Assembly: GCA_030704615.1 (NCBI GenBank)
Contig: CM060734.1
Location: forward strand, 9,114,001-9,178,000
Direction: 5' to 3'
Length of the DNA stretch: 64,000 nucleotides
DNA from: Takakia lepidozioides
Taxonomy: Eukaryota; Streptophyta; Takakiopsida; Takakiales; Takakiaceae
In this document: positions 32,831 to 43,397 of the stretch, in pieces
How positions within the stretch are numbered: the stretch's first letter is position 1
Layout of the letters: each line of letters begins with the position of its first letter
The notes under the pieces: model-generated
Seen by the model: only the letters and a program-made list of their open reading frames with translations
What the model was told of the DNA's origin: nothing
The model's database searches: none
Program-made: the position numbers and the translations under genes

Positions 32831-33607
32831 GCATATCCTGCAGATCCTCCCACGCAAACACAGCAAAACGATCAAGTCCCATAACTTTCTCATCGCTGAA
32901 CGCAATCCCGCAACCCTAAATCCATTTTGAATTATTTGGATGAATGTATCGTAGATGGATGGATTTTGGGTTTTCCATCAATATATCCATCCATCCATTT
33001 AATTTTTCGTTCATCCAATAGTTGCCATCAAGGCGTTTGCTTTATCGTTCATTCATACGTTCATCCAACAGCTGCCAGCAAGGCGTTTGTTTATCATTCG
33101 TTCAGATAATTCAGTTGTTCTGTTTCACTAACCTTTCATACGTTCATCCAATAGCTGCCAGCAAGGCGTTTGTTTATCATTCGTTCAGATAATTCAGTTG
33201 TTTTGTTTCACTAACCTTAACCAGCACACGATTAGTTTACTATTAATGTGTTGGGTCAGTGAAAAAATAGTTAAATATTTCTTATTATCCATGTATATAT
33301 TGCTATATATAGTTTATATATTGTGATTACACATGCCATTGCTTAACTGGTTGTCTCAGTCAGCTCATTTTAGGTAGTCAAAATCTCTCACTACAGTCAA
33401 AATTTTCGCGGTTGTCTAGCACCTCGTATAAATTTTGACTGCAAAATGGTTGGAACAGTCGAAAGTGACAACAGTCAACGCCAGCATCAAAACTAAATCG
33501 TTGAAATTACATAGGGTGTGTTGTAGTGGAGTAAGACGTGTAATTCATTATGTAGTATAATTTGCATATTGGTGGAGCATTGAAACAATGATGTGAATGT
33601 CTTATAG

Positions 33608-33774
33608 GGAAAAAACAAGTGACAAACATAGACACGTACTCAAGCGACCTCTAGTTGATGAACTTAAGGAGCTATGGAGGGGGGTCCCGACATTAGATGC
33701 TTCACTTGACCCTATGGCCGGACAATCTTTTCAGATGAGAGACATCTTGCTTTGGACAATGCATGATTATCCAG
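33608..33774 (+). pseudogene. CACTA transposase, exon 3
   Basis: Acceptor CTTATAG at 33607. The first codon is completed by the G left from exon 2 and reads GKKQVTNIDTY, then after a one-base loss KRPLVDELKELW, SFQMRDILLWTMHDYP. This matches the TNPD segment that follows the PPW motif (GKDIDVYLQPLIDELKELW, then LR..LLWTI.DFP). The donor CCAG|GTATAT is at 33774. It fixes the reading across a 7.6 kb gap that contains the nested element. Confidence 0.8.
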
Positions 33775-34560
33775 GTATATTATGTTCCCCATGAAGAACC
33801 CGCATACATTCACTTGTCAAGGCCGGATAATATCGATGATGATTGGGATTGATTGAAGTAGCGGCGATAGTCTTGTGCACCTTAGTTCGGTACCAGGTTC
33901 GCAATTGCGTGAGCTGGAGATAGGGGACATTATGGTGGAGTTGGACTTCAGTGAAGGCACACGCAGGGTGACGAGTTTCCGAGCACTTCTGTGGGATTCT
34001 ATTTGGGTGAGGCCTGCCAGTGGACAACATTGGATACTTGTTGTGCGAGATAGACTTGGAAGACGGAATGTTCGTCTCTTCATCAGGAGATGTTGCTGCG
34101 GCGAGTTCTGGAGGTCTTACTACCATAACTATACTGCACCTCCACAATATTTGCTCCCGGATATGGCTCTTGACTTGCTCAGTCACTCTTCTGGGCCAGG
34201 GAATATATTGTTGAAATAAGGGAGAATCGGAACAGGTTTGTCCTGGATGTTTGCGCATTTCACGACGTTGTGGAGGAGCTCCCACTTGGCCTCCAATATC
34301 TGTATGTTTTCATGAACGTGACCTCTATAGATATCTTGTATCTTCATGTATGCCATCTAAATCCAGAAAACGGCAATGCGCAATGGACAACTACCGCGCC
34401 ACTCCTAATTCTGGACTTGTGGTTCGACGACTCGGTGGTTCGTGTTGTGGATATCAACGCAGCAGCATAAAGCGTTAAGGATCATTGTAGAGGGTGATTG
34501 GAGGGCACAGGCTCCGGGTTATGGTAGTTCCACAGGTTTCTTATGCCGCAGTGGTCCATT
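33775..34560 (+). other. ORF fragments behind CACTA exon 3, unrecognised
   Basis: Open frame 33875-34219 (GDIMVELDFSEGTRRVTSFR, then WILVVRDRLGRRNVRLFIRR) overlaps in another frame with 34020-34214. A further ~100-codon frame covers 34174-34470 (FVLDVCAFHDVVEELPLGLQ and ILDLWFDDSVVRVVDIN). The composition looks coding. They could be later exons of the outer CACTA or a captured gene; no domain was recognised. Confidence 0.35.
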
Positions 34561-35065
34561 TCTGATGATGGAAGCTCGGAGTTGTCGTTGTACAAAATAA
34601 AAACTTCCAGTTTCCTGATGTTTGTATTTCGAGCGTGTATGGCAATTTTCTGTCATGTCAATGTGGGGTTGATGTTGTGTTGAATGGGGTCTGCAAGTTC
34701 AACTGTCTTCTGATCCTAAATATGTTACCCTGACATTACAATGGCTTGTGAGGGCTACAAGTTTGTGTCTCTTTCATGTCCTGCACAATGTTTTTCAGCC
34801 GTGACGTGGAATAACGCCGCCGAAATACCTCATTCCGCATCCTGGACCAGGAGAAAGAGACCCTATTATCGAGGTATGAGGACCTAATACCGTCAATAAA
34901 GGCACGAAAATTCCAATTCCGCGGATGCCCGCTCATGAGCTCATAGGCTCATGGGCTCATGGGCTCATGAAATAGTAAACCTCGTCATGGCCACTCTCAG
35001 CAGAGAACACAAGCACAAGTTATTCCATGTAATTTGCATCAATGGGTAGTGATAGGAAGCACATG

Positions 35066-35482
35066 TTACACAGAAATTGAGGGACAATTGCACTTACAAT
35101 ACGCGCCTCCATTGCAGCTTTCCCACCATGGCCTGGTTAGATTCTGAATCGCACCGTGTGCCGCCTTCATACTGTCACTTTTTTTTGGCAAAGTTTGGTG
35201 TTGCCCAGTAACTGACCAGTCAATCCCACTGTGCTGACACAACATGGCTGGGTCTCCCGCCGCCCCTCTTATACCGCATATATATATATCGTACATTTGT
35301 GTCTTCAGTATCTTACCGACCATGCGTTTATAGTACTTCCATTCCAAGTCCCTTGGTGTGTATGCATACGACTTTCCCACTAGTATCCCCAGTATTTCTT
35401 GCAGCAGAGACTCAGGTTGGTCGTTTATATGTATAGACATGTCGCACAGATGGAGGACTTGACCCTCACACATGAATGCCAT
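35066..35482 (-). CDS. hypothetical ORF, 138 codons
   Basis: Minus-strand frame beginning MAFMCEGQVLHLCDMS, with EILGILVGKSYAYTPRDLEW in the middle and several Cys near the end. No family was recognised and no supporting context is seen. Neighbouring frames at 35476-35919 and 35661-36091 are equally unplaced. From 36092 to 37690 I see no gene, only scattered GGATGAAAA-type repeats near 36200-36350 and GCTCCCAA-type repeats near 36830-36910. Confidence 0.25.
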   Translation of the reverse strand: MAFMCEGQVLHLCDMSIHINDQPESLLQEILGILVGKSYAYTPRDLEWKYYKRMVGKILKTQMYDIYICGIRGAAGDPAMLCQHSGIDWSVTGQHQTLPKKSDSMKAAHGAIQNLTRPWWESCNGGAYCKCNCPSISV

Positions 35483-37691
35483 GCATTGCGCGATGGAGGG
35501 AGGGGGTCTCCATTGGTATCTACTTCAATGACATGAGGGGGGGGGATCTACTTCTTCCATTTCTTCCTTTTGGGACAGAACTGCAGACTTGGCTTTGCGG
35601 TTCATGGTTCTTAATGCATTTGCCCTCTCCTTTCCACTGGGAAGCAACTCTTCTGCCTCCTCAGAGCCTTTTGGAGTGCCAGAAGAGCACCCTGTTCTTT
35701 CTCGTGACCTCGCCGGAGCCCAAACTCATGCCAATATGCACCTGTTCAAAACAATACAAGACAACTATTCCGGTCCCAGATTGCGATCTCTCTATTCTCC
35801 CGCCTTTCAAGTCCAGTAGGAGCACACGGCGAGGAGTCTTGGCAATTGGAGGAAACAATCTGTATAGCGATGAAATATCGCGGCAAAGCAAGTGCTGCAT
35901 CGGAGCAAACGACGGGTGAAGAAGCTTCCCGACAAAGATTTGAATTCCTTAGCGATGCAAAGTGAGTAGGAAGGAATTCCAGAAGATCTGTGACCCAATG
36001 GCAAGGCCAAAGACCCCCTGGGGCACCACCAGTATTTTAATTGCCAGGAAGCGGCAGACTGCCTATATGGCGAAACCATGGAAACCAGCAAAATGATTGG
36101 CTTTTCTTCCCCGATCCCCCTGAGAAATTACAGGCAGCTACGAGACATCTAATTATAATTTTTCACCAAGTTTGGTGAATTATGGAAGTGATGAAAGATG
36201 GCATCAAATTATCAAGCCGGAGGCATTCGCGAAGGGCGATTAAATGGAGTTCTAGCTCATCTAATGGATGAAAAAAGGAATTTCTACCTGAAAGCTGGAT
36301 GGATGAAAAGAAAACCTAGCGCCAATTGGTCATCCATTGGATGGATGAAAAAACCACATTTATCATTATCTCCAAGGTTTTCTATTCAGGGTTATTAGTT
36401 TATTGTGTTCTATCGTTTTTAAATTATAGACTCATGTAGGAAATAATAGTGTAAGACTATCTTCACTAGTTTAAGTCCGATTGAAGCCATCAGTTTGATA
36501 TGTATCCCGGGGCTTGTGAAAGCAGAGAGAGAGAGAGCCCAGAGACAAGGAGGAGAGAATCCTTGGTAGGGGTTCCAGAAGGTAGAAGATGACATGTTTC
36601 AAATTCGTTCTAAGCTGGTTGCTTGCATAAATTAATCAGATTATATAGGAAGTAGGTGGAAGAGGCACACGGAATGAACCCTGGGACCCACTGAATGTTT
36701 AATCATTGTTTAAATACTAGGGTGGCAATCGGATGAGAAATTGATAGGAGGCGGATTTCATTCATCCTGGCCCGGTGATTGCTTAAGTTGCTAATGCACT
36801 ATTGATTGGGTTTGGTATAGGAATTTATGGGCGCTCCCAAGGTGGAGAGCGGTTCCCCAACGCTCCCAAAACAAGGGGCGTTCCCAGGGCATTCCCCTGG
36901 TACCTTGAAGGTAATTCGGGTAGTTCCAAGATCCTATGAGGGTTATCTATTTCTACGGATTTCATGCATTTGTAGGAAGGTTTTAATTATTTGTTATTTA
37001 TTATTCAGCGGGGTAAATCCGCCTTGAACAAGGGATTTTATCTGGACCCCCTTAACTTCAAAATGGAAGTTTTAAAGGAGGTATTGCCCCCTTCCGCCAA
37101 GAATATTTGAAGGCAAATACCCGGCCGTTGGAGGGGCCTTGGGCCAAGGAACGACCATTGGTTTCATTAGATCTCGGGAATAACCTCTAGGTTTGAATAG
37201 CTATTATTCACCCGATAGACTGACCATTGAGGTTGAAACTTTGGATCGCTCCAAGCAGGGGAGACCGACTTGGGAAAGCGGATCCGGTACCTTCCTCGCA
37301 GGTAGGAAACTAATCCACCTCGGGATTTAGGGGGGGCATTGGGCGGGAGATAGATGATCCCCGTCTCCCTGGACTCGGGATTCGCTTTGTGAAGGGATTT
37401 GAAGGTTCGTCTCGACTATAAGTGTGTTGGGAGCTCAGGCATGTAGGAAGTAGTAATAAACAAAGACTTGGAAAGCAGTTACGATTAAAGACGTAGAAAA
37501 CCATAAACAAAACGTAGGACTAGGAAACGCAAATCACCCTGTGAAGTGGAGTTGTCAAGCTTTGCTTTGGCGGTAGGAATTTAAAATGTGTTAGATCCAC
37601 CCATAGCTGCCGCGGACCCGTGCACTTACCGCAGTCGGGTAGGCGGTTCGTTGAGCCCAACCTACACCGCAAGTTATCACGACCCCCTAGG

Positions 37692-39095
37692 CTAGTATGC
37701 CGTCACCCTGGCTGCACGCGACCAGGGCTCATCATGGAGGGGGAAGAGTGAGCTGCAAATCGTGCCCAGTAGAGAGCTTCGTGAGTAAGGGGGCCAGAGG
37801 GGGGGGTGGGCAAAGGCCCTCCCTTCCCAGATGTGTTGGATAGCACTTCTTGTGGCTCCAAAAATACAGTCTCTGTGATGTGGACTGGAGAATGTGTGCA
37901 TGTCCATAGGACATGTCAGTGGACTGGAATAATACAAGTGAGTGAGCTGAAATGTGTTGATAAGTAAGGCAATGATATCATGTGGTATTGTGTGATGTGC
38001 GCATGCTGTTTCAAGTCTGGCGATGGATCGTGGTTTCTTGGGTGGGGTGTCCTTGAGGTATCGGTCAATTAGCCAATATATTTCGGTAGCAAAGTCTTGT
38101 TTCGGGGGTTGTAGGGAGTGTAAGTTGTGTTTGTAGCAGAGTACTTTTCCCATAACCATGCAAATCGGTTGTTGGGGATGATCCCCATGAAGCGGCCATG
38201 TGGGGTGTAGATATTGGAAAGACGGGGGCCCATGTGAATAAGTGGTTGACTATGTTGGATATCTTTGTCGGGATTGCATCAGCTATGCAAATGTGTACGT
38301 GGGGGGCAAAGATCGGTTGGTGGACGTATCGGTTGTCCGTAGGTTGAGTGGGGGTGGCGTGTTGATGATGAATATGTGTTAGATAATCGGTGTTGGTATG
38401 TTTATGGAAGGTGGTGAGAAGGGCCCGGTTATGGTCAGGGTCACAATCGTCATGGGGGCCGAATAGATCATCCTCTATAGATGTCATGTGTTATCTTCTG
38501 AGGAGTACCCAGCCCATTTGCAGTGGTAGTATGTATCTAGGCAGGTGGCACCAAAGGCGTCAATTGACGTTTGGGTTTTGACCCCCAATATAGCTTCGAT
38601 GATATAGGCATTGGTGTTGTTTGAGTTGTGTGGAGGGGATGAGTGGGCTTCTGTTGTAATGAGTGGGGAGTTGGTGGGGGGGGGTCTGGTATATCGGATG
38701 CGGGGGTTGATCCTATATAGAGGGTATATAGCGGAGGTGATGTGTTTGAGTAAATTTTGCCCACTCACGATCAGCTGCAAATGGAGATTTATGTATACCA
38801 TTGTATGTATGGCCCAGTAGGGCAATGTCTTTGTTAAAGTCACCTGCAAGGGTATATTGCTGAGAGTGGGTTGAGGGTGGTTGAGTGTTTTGGATATGCT
38901 GAGTAGGATATCCGGAATTAGAGGTAGATCATGAGTGTGTGATGGCATGTATAAGTGTATGAGGGTAATAGAGGGGAGCGCGGGGAGGTGTATAAGTTGG
39001 ATGATTTGGAGGTGCGACCATAGGGGGAGATCGACAGGTATTTTAATCATGGTACTAGGGGAGTGATGTGTGCGGACCCAACACACGAAACACAA
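37692..39095 (-). pseudogene. fragment of a Pro/Thr-rich LINE-like element with endonuclease motif
   Basis: Minus-strand pieces: PSITLIHLYMPSHTHDLPLI, then in another frame AGDFNKDIALLGHTYNG (about 38847-38797). The G-D-F-N motif is diagnostic of AP-type endonucleases of non-LTR elements. Further frames 38487-38065 and 38159-37692 are rich in His, Pro and Thr (LTHLYYSSPLTCPMDMHTFS). No RT palm was found. Composition and motifs differ from the L1-like LINE next to it, so it is a separate family. Confidence 0.6.
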
Positions 39096-39264
39096 AAATA
39101 AATATCCAAAATGTCCTAGTTAACTAAAAGCAGGTGATTCTAGTTAACCATGACTAACCATGACATTTAAAAAGACAATTTAAAATATGATCTAATTAAT
39201 TGTTGCAAAAAGAAATTATAAAGAAAAATAGGGTATTATGAAACAAAGGGTTTTACAATATTAC

Positions 39265-40248
39265 CTAAAGATAGGGTGGAAAAAAATGCAAAATTTTAAA
39301 AATATCGCCTAGTATAAATATACCTTTGTACGCACGTGATATGGAAAAAATACATATAGTGACCCCCCCCACCCCCCCCTGGAAGTGCTTAAAAACCCTG
39401 GGTACCCACTTTGCCAACAATGCAATGATTTGAGCTTGAGGGTCTATGATCCCCAAGCCACCATTTTTTTTTTTTTGGGTGAGCTGAGTCCAGCTGACCA
39501 GTGCTCTGCGGGTTTGATCAGGACTGGTGGCTCCCCAAATGAAATTACGAGCTAGAGCCTTGATTTTTTTTATGATGTCTTCTCCAGGAGACCATACCGA
39601 AGCATTGAACCAGCAGGAAGCCAAGAGCACTTGGTTGACTATAAGGGCTTTACCCACAATGGATAGATGCACCGAGCTCCAATAAGCCAAATTCTTCCTA
39701 AAGTTGGAAAGAACCTCTTCAGATCTCTGGCTGTCAGAGAGGTTGTGACCAATGAGGTGCCCTAGCAGTTTGTGAGAGCAGTCGTCTTGCAACCAAGAGA
39801 GGCCTATATCATCACCCCAGCTCGGGCAATGAGCAGCCCTGGATGGGTCTTTGATCTTAGAGAGAATCCCTCTGGATTTATTCCAATTTATGCTAAGACC
39901 CGAGGCACCAAAAAAAGAGGAGAGAGCTGCCAGACAATTGTGAACATTGGATACGGAGCTGTTGTCCAGCAGTAGAGTCGTGTCATCAGCATAAAGAGAG
40001 GACTTAACACTATAGTCGGGCTGCAAAGGATGGGGAATTTTCAAACCAATGATGTCAGATTGCTTTGCCAGCAAGTGACTAAGTCCATCTGCAGCAATTA
40101 TGAAAAGAAAAGGCGACAGGGACAGCCATGTCTTACCGAACGAAATAAAGGGAATGACTCGGATAAGGCTCCGTTCACAATGACTTTGCTGGAGGCGGAA
40201 CGTAGCAGGATGTTGATCCAAGAAAGAAAATTCCCTTTGATTCCACAT
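39265..40248 (-). pseudogene. LINE reverse transcriptase, C-terminal half
   Basis: In the frame used by the family it reads FLSWINILLRSASSKVIVNG up to VRHGCP. A one-base loss near 40117-40122 moves to the frame with LSPFLFIIAADGLSHLLAKQ. YADDTTLLLDN (catalytic Y-A-D-D, about 39983-39994) and FFGASGLSINWNKS follow, then ARNFIWGATSPDQTRRALVS and KKKNGGLGI, all standard for plant L1 ORF2. Motif A and the fingers are missing upstream. Confidence 0.85.
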
Positions 40249-40256
40249 TTCACATT

Positions 40257-40282
40257 TAAACCCTAAACCCTAAACCCTAAAC
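40257..40282 (-). repeat. interstitial plant telomere repeat (TTTAGGG type)
   Basis: Three perfect CCCTAAA units (40261-40281) plus partial units on both sides. They occupy exactly the point where the LINE coding sequence is missing its RT fingers and motif A. The Arabidopsis-type repeat also supports a plant host. Confidence 0.9.
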
Positions 40283-40558
40283 TTGGTACGCAGAGAGAAC
40301 ATTCTCCTGGTCACTGGAGAGCTGGAGAGATATATCTCGCTTACTGAACAATTTGGAGAAGTGGGAAGCAGCCAAGGCTGACATTTCCTTTGGCTTTGAA
40401 TGAGAGAAGCCTGAAGAGTCAGACAGGAACGAAATGGAGGTATAGCGAGTCATTTTCTCCCCCTTCAATGACCAATTTATACCCGCCTTCCGTCTCAAGT
40501 TTTCCTCTTTAGCATGCAACATCTCAGCCAGATTCCTTTTGGCCAAAAAGTATGAATC

Positions 40559-41602
40559 CTAGGTCTGCGAAAGAGCCAGGTCACTCTCAGTAAGTTTTTG
40601 GCATACAGCTAAGCACTTTACCAGGTTTTTCTCCTTTCTATTTTGGTTCGTTGCATGAGCCCTTGATATGGATTGACCCAGTCTCCGAACAGAGCCAAGT
40701 TTTTTGAGGAATCTCACCGTGGGGGAAGAGAACTCATTTCCAGAGGAAGACCAGACATCCCTAAGCAACTGTAGATAATCAGGGACCTGTAAGATCGCAG
40801 GGTTGAGCTTGAAGAAGCCACGGCCTTTGGAATGGGCCCCAGGAAGAGCCAGGTTGATGCGGATTGCAGCATGGTCAAACCCAGGCAGAATGGGGCCCAA
40901 AGGATCAGGCCTATCCCAAATGAGCGGGGTCAGGGAACAGTAAAACCTGTCAAGGCGGGCCATACAAAGCTCTGGGGGTTTGCAACTGTTGGTCCATGTG
41001 AAGCTTAACCCCGAAAGCGTGGGTTCGAAGGAATCTTGAAGACCAACAGAAAGGCACAAAGCATCCCAAGAGTCATTCTCTTCTAAAGATAAGGGCTGAT
41101 AATCAGACGAAAGCCTATCAATTTGACTGTCAACCATGTTCAGGTCACCATCAAGAACCCAGTGCACAACATTCGGGAAATCCAGGATCTGAAGCCCAAT
41201 GAAGGTCCAAAATTGGATTCTTTCAGCTGAAGAATTCGGGGCATAAACATTTATAAAAGCAGAGGCACCAAAGGCCGAGTCAGGCTTAGTGAAAATAACT
41301 TGAATTCTCCCTTGCATCCAGGAGCTAACTGACGAGACAAACTGCATCATTGGCGGGGAGACAAGGATTGCGGTGCCGCCCCTGGAGTTGGCAATGGTTG
41401 GATTCCACCAAGCCGCATTTGAAGGCCAGAAGGAGGAGCCCAAGGCCTGAATCTTAACTGAATCCAGCTTGTGTTCTTGAAGGAAGATGATGGAGTTTTC
41501 CTTTTGAAAGGGGGCAGCCCACCTTTGGAGGCGACGGCGCTTGGGTAGGGAGGCATCAGACCCGATGCCTCTTATGTTCCAAGATAAAAGGGAGCAGTTC
41601 AT
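40559..41602 (-). CDS. LINE ORF2 N-terminus: AP-type endonuclease
   Basis: Starts MNCSLLSWNIRGIGS, the typical plant L1 endonuclease opening (N of the active site in WNIRG). IIFLQEHKLDS (catalytic Glu), GGTAILVSP, VHWVLDGDLNMV (the DxN motif) and FTWTNS follow, with LPGFDHAAIRI near the end (D-H). The enzyme nicks target DNA to prime reverse transcription. 347 codons are open up to a stop at 40559, after which the frame resumes at 40546-40277. Confidence 0.85.
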   Translation of the reverse strand: MNCSLLSWNIRGIGSDASLPKRRRLQRWAAPFQKENSIIFLQEHKLDSVKIQALGSSFWPSNAAWWNPTIANSRGGTAILVSPPMMQFVSSVSSWMQGRIQVIFTKPDSAFGASAFINVYAPNSSAERIQFWTFIGLQILDFPNVVHWVLDGDLNMVDSQIDRLSSDYQPLSLEENDSWDALCLSVGLQDSFEPTLSGLSFTWTNSCKPPELCMARLDRFYCSLTPLIWDRPDPLGPILPGFDHAAIRINLALPGAHSKGRGFFKLNPAILQVPDYLQLLRDVWSSSGNEFSSPTVRFLKKLGSVRRLGQSISRAHATNQNRKEKNLVKCLAVCQKLTESDLALSQT

Positions 41603-42285
41603 GTTGGGTCAGCTTGAAAGCCCATGGAGAATCCACGAAATGATGGCTTAACGAAACAGATCACTGATGAAGCTTCCAAAAATATCCTTGGAGGAGCATG
41701 GAGTGTCGCCAAAGCTGCTGAGCAGCTGAGAGGGCCGCCCAACTGGGAAAGAGTGACCCCATCCATTGAAGAGCTGAATTGAAGAACCCCATTCAACAGG
41801 CCTGAAAAAGCCCTGACCCAACCTGAAGGCAGAGTGCCAGCCACACCGCAGATGATGACGCAAAGCAACCCCCGACCGTGACACCCATAGGCAGGAAACC
41901 AGGTCACCCCCAAGCATAGAAAGGAGCAACAAGAAGCAGCGGCAGCAGCAGGGAGGCATCCTATTCCCGAGAGGCTGCTATAAACAAAAGGAATTTTGCC
42001 AAGGCTCACCCGGGGGGGGGGGGGGGGGGGGGATGGGATGGAGAGATCCATTGGTGTGATGTGGACTGACTCTGTCTCCACCTCCTGCACATTCACCACC
42101 ATGAGGCCGTCGCTAGAATGGGGTCGCTCCAGAGAAGAAGCGTATCTCTTGGCTTTTTCCGTTGCCAACACCAGCTTTCTTCCTGCAGAATACACCTTAG
42201 AAAGCCAGGGATAGTTTGATGGCAGCCCAATCTCCACAGGAAAAGAGTCATCAGAGTTGAAAACCATGTTTCTGTTGAGACCCAA
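41599..42285 (-). pseudogene. possible LINE ORF1 3' part and linker
   Basis: A 228-codon frame directly upstream of, and overlapping by 4 bases, the ORF2 start. The first ~70 codons look coding (LPSNYPWLSKVYSAGRKLVL). The rest includes a proline run from a 22-base G/C homopolymer (42011-42032) and low-complexity sequence. No zinc knuckle was seen. The identity is inferred from position. Confidence 0.4.
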
Positions 42286-43397
42286 CTGGTATAAAAAGCT
42301 GAAGAATACTCTAACACTAGGAACAGACTGATACTGAAAAAAAGAAGTAATACCGCCGAACAGTGGTCAGAGTGTCAGAGGGTCAGAGGAGGAGGAATGT
42401 TTTGGCTGTGCGCTGGCAAGATCATTTGCATTGTCGAGTCAACGATCGAGGAAGAGACAAGAGACGGGATCATTGTAGGCTGTACCTACCTACATTGTTG
42501 CTATGTTGTTGCCAAGTTGAAATTCTTGGCCTTCAAAGCTTTGTAATGGCTTCTTGATCTGGTCTGGCCCCCACACGCTTTGCTGGTGGGACTTGGCAAG
42601 AAGTTGACCGAAGGCGGTGTGGTAAGTGGTATAACTATCTAAGGAGATGAAGATGTTTGGCTTTCTGGTTGTTGTAGAGGTCGCCCCCAGGTGCCACCCG
42701 TGAACCTGAATATGCCTGCATGCAAGGGAGGAGATTATGCCTCAAATGTAGCCTGTCTGCCCCAGCCAGCACCCGTATGGACTATGGACCCCGGTGGTAA
42801 GACCTTTTGACGGTTTTATCTGTGAATCATGTATATAGCCGTCTCTCAGAGACTCCCAAGCTTGGGGTAGTGGACCCTTGAATCGTTCTCCAGTGGATCT
42901 GAAGAGTGGGTGTGTTACAAGTCGAATGATCTATCCGTGGTCTGGGTATATCTAGTTGGTTGTCCTCGTAACACGTTACACATTAGACGTCAAGCTTGTG
43001 TGCATTTGTGTTAGTGTCTCTGTGCCTCGCGCCGTTTTGAGCAACGTGATCAAAACGCATTTGTGACAATAAGGCAACCCACTGTACTTTCCTCTTGTTT
43101 CCTGCGATTTTCTTGGACCTCCATGCAACTCTGCCTCTAGGAGGCCAGATCGGTCGCGGTGTGCGTTGGGAGGAGATACATTGAAACGCACGCAGGGTTC
43201 GATTCACATTTCGTAGAAGGAGAAGGAGAGGTGCAGTGACGGGCGGCGCTTGATTATGTATGAAACAATCAAAAGATACCGAGGTGTTCTCATGAGCCGT
43301 GATTCTTTTCCTTTACAATAGACGCCACCGGAATTTCTGGGGGATATAACCCACTTGGTTTGGTGACACTTTTGAGATCGAAACTGCGACAGCAAGA

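Larger units (their letters stand above)
26109..33528. mobile_element. nested CACTA transposon carrying gene fragments (Pack-CACTA type)
   Basis: The left end is CACTACAATACA (26109) and the right end TGTGTTGTAGTG (33517-33528), the inverse of CACTACAACACA. Flanking 3-bp duplications GAG lie at 26106-26108 and 33529-33531. CACTA elements make 3-bp duplications. No transposase was recognised inside, so it is presumably mobilised in trans. The cargo consists of PPR-DYW gene fragments (27.0-30.9 kb) and two pairs of exon-like duplications (31.1-32.8 kb), all in minus orientation. Without it the host intron would be about 180 bp. Confidence 0.85.
24523..33774 (+). mobile_element. CACTA (En/Spm) transposon, outer copy, interrupted by a second CACTA
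   Basis: Three exon-like blocks on the plus strand encode consecutive parts of a TNPD-type transposase (about 25040-25413, 25689-26003, 33608-33774). The last two flank a 7.4 kb nested element. The outer ends (CACTACAA type) were not found, so the boundaries given are only those of recognisable content. Further exons may lie in 33.8-34.5 kb. Confidence 0.7.
39265..42285 (-). mobile_element. L1-like LINE, internally deleted
   Basis: Minus-strand order: possible ORF1 end (42285-41599), AP endonuclease (41602-40559), linker (40546-40277), telomere-repeat filler (40257-40282), RT from the B motif on (40248-39265). The fingers and motif A of the RT are missing at the filler. Target duplications and poly-A were not identified. 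The 3' end is near 39265 or slightly beyond. Confidence 0.85.

Noticed and set aside
37580-37700. tRNA-like GC-rich stretch
   Set aside because: I could not fold a cloverleaf with T-loop and anticodon arms by eye.
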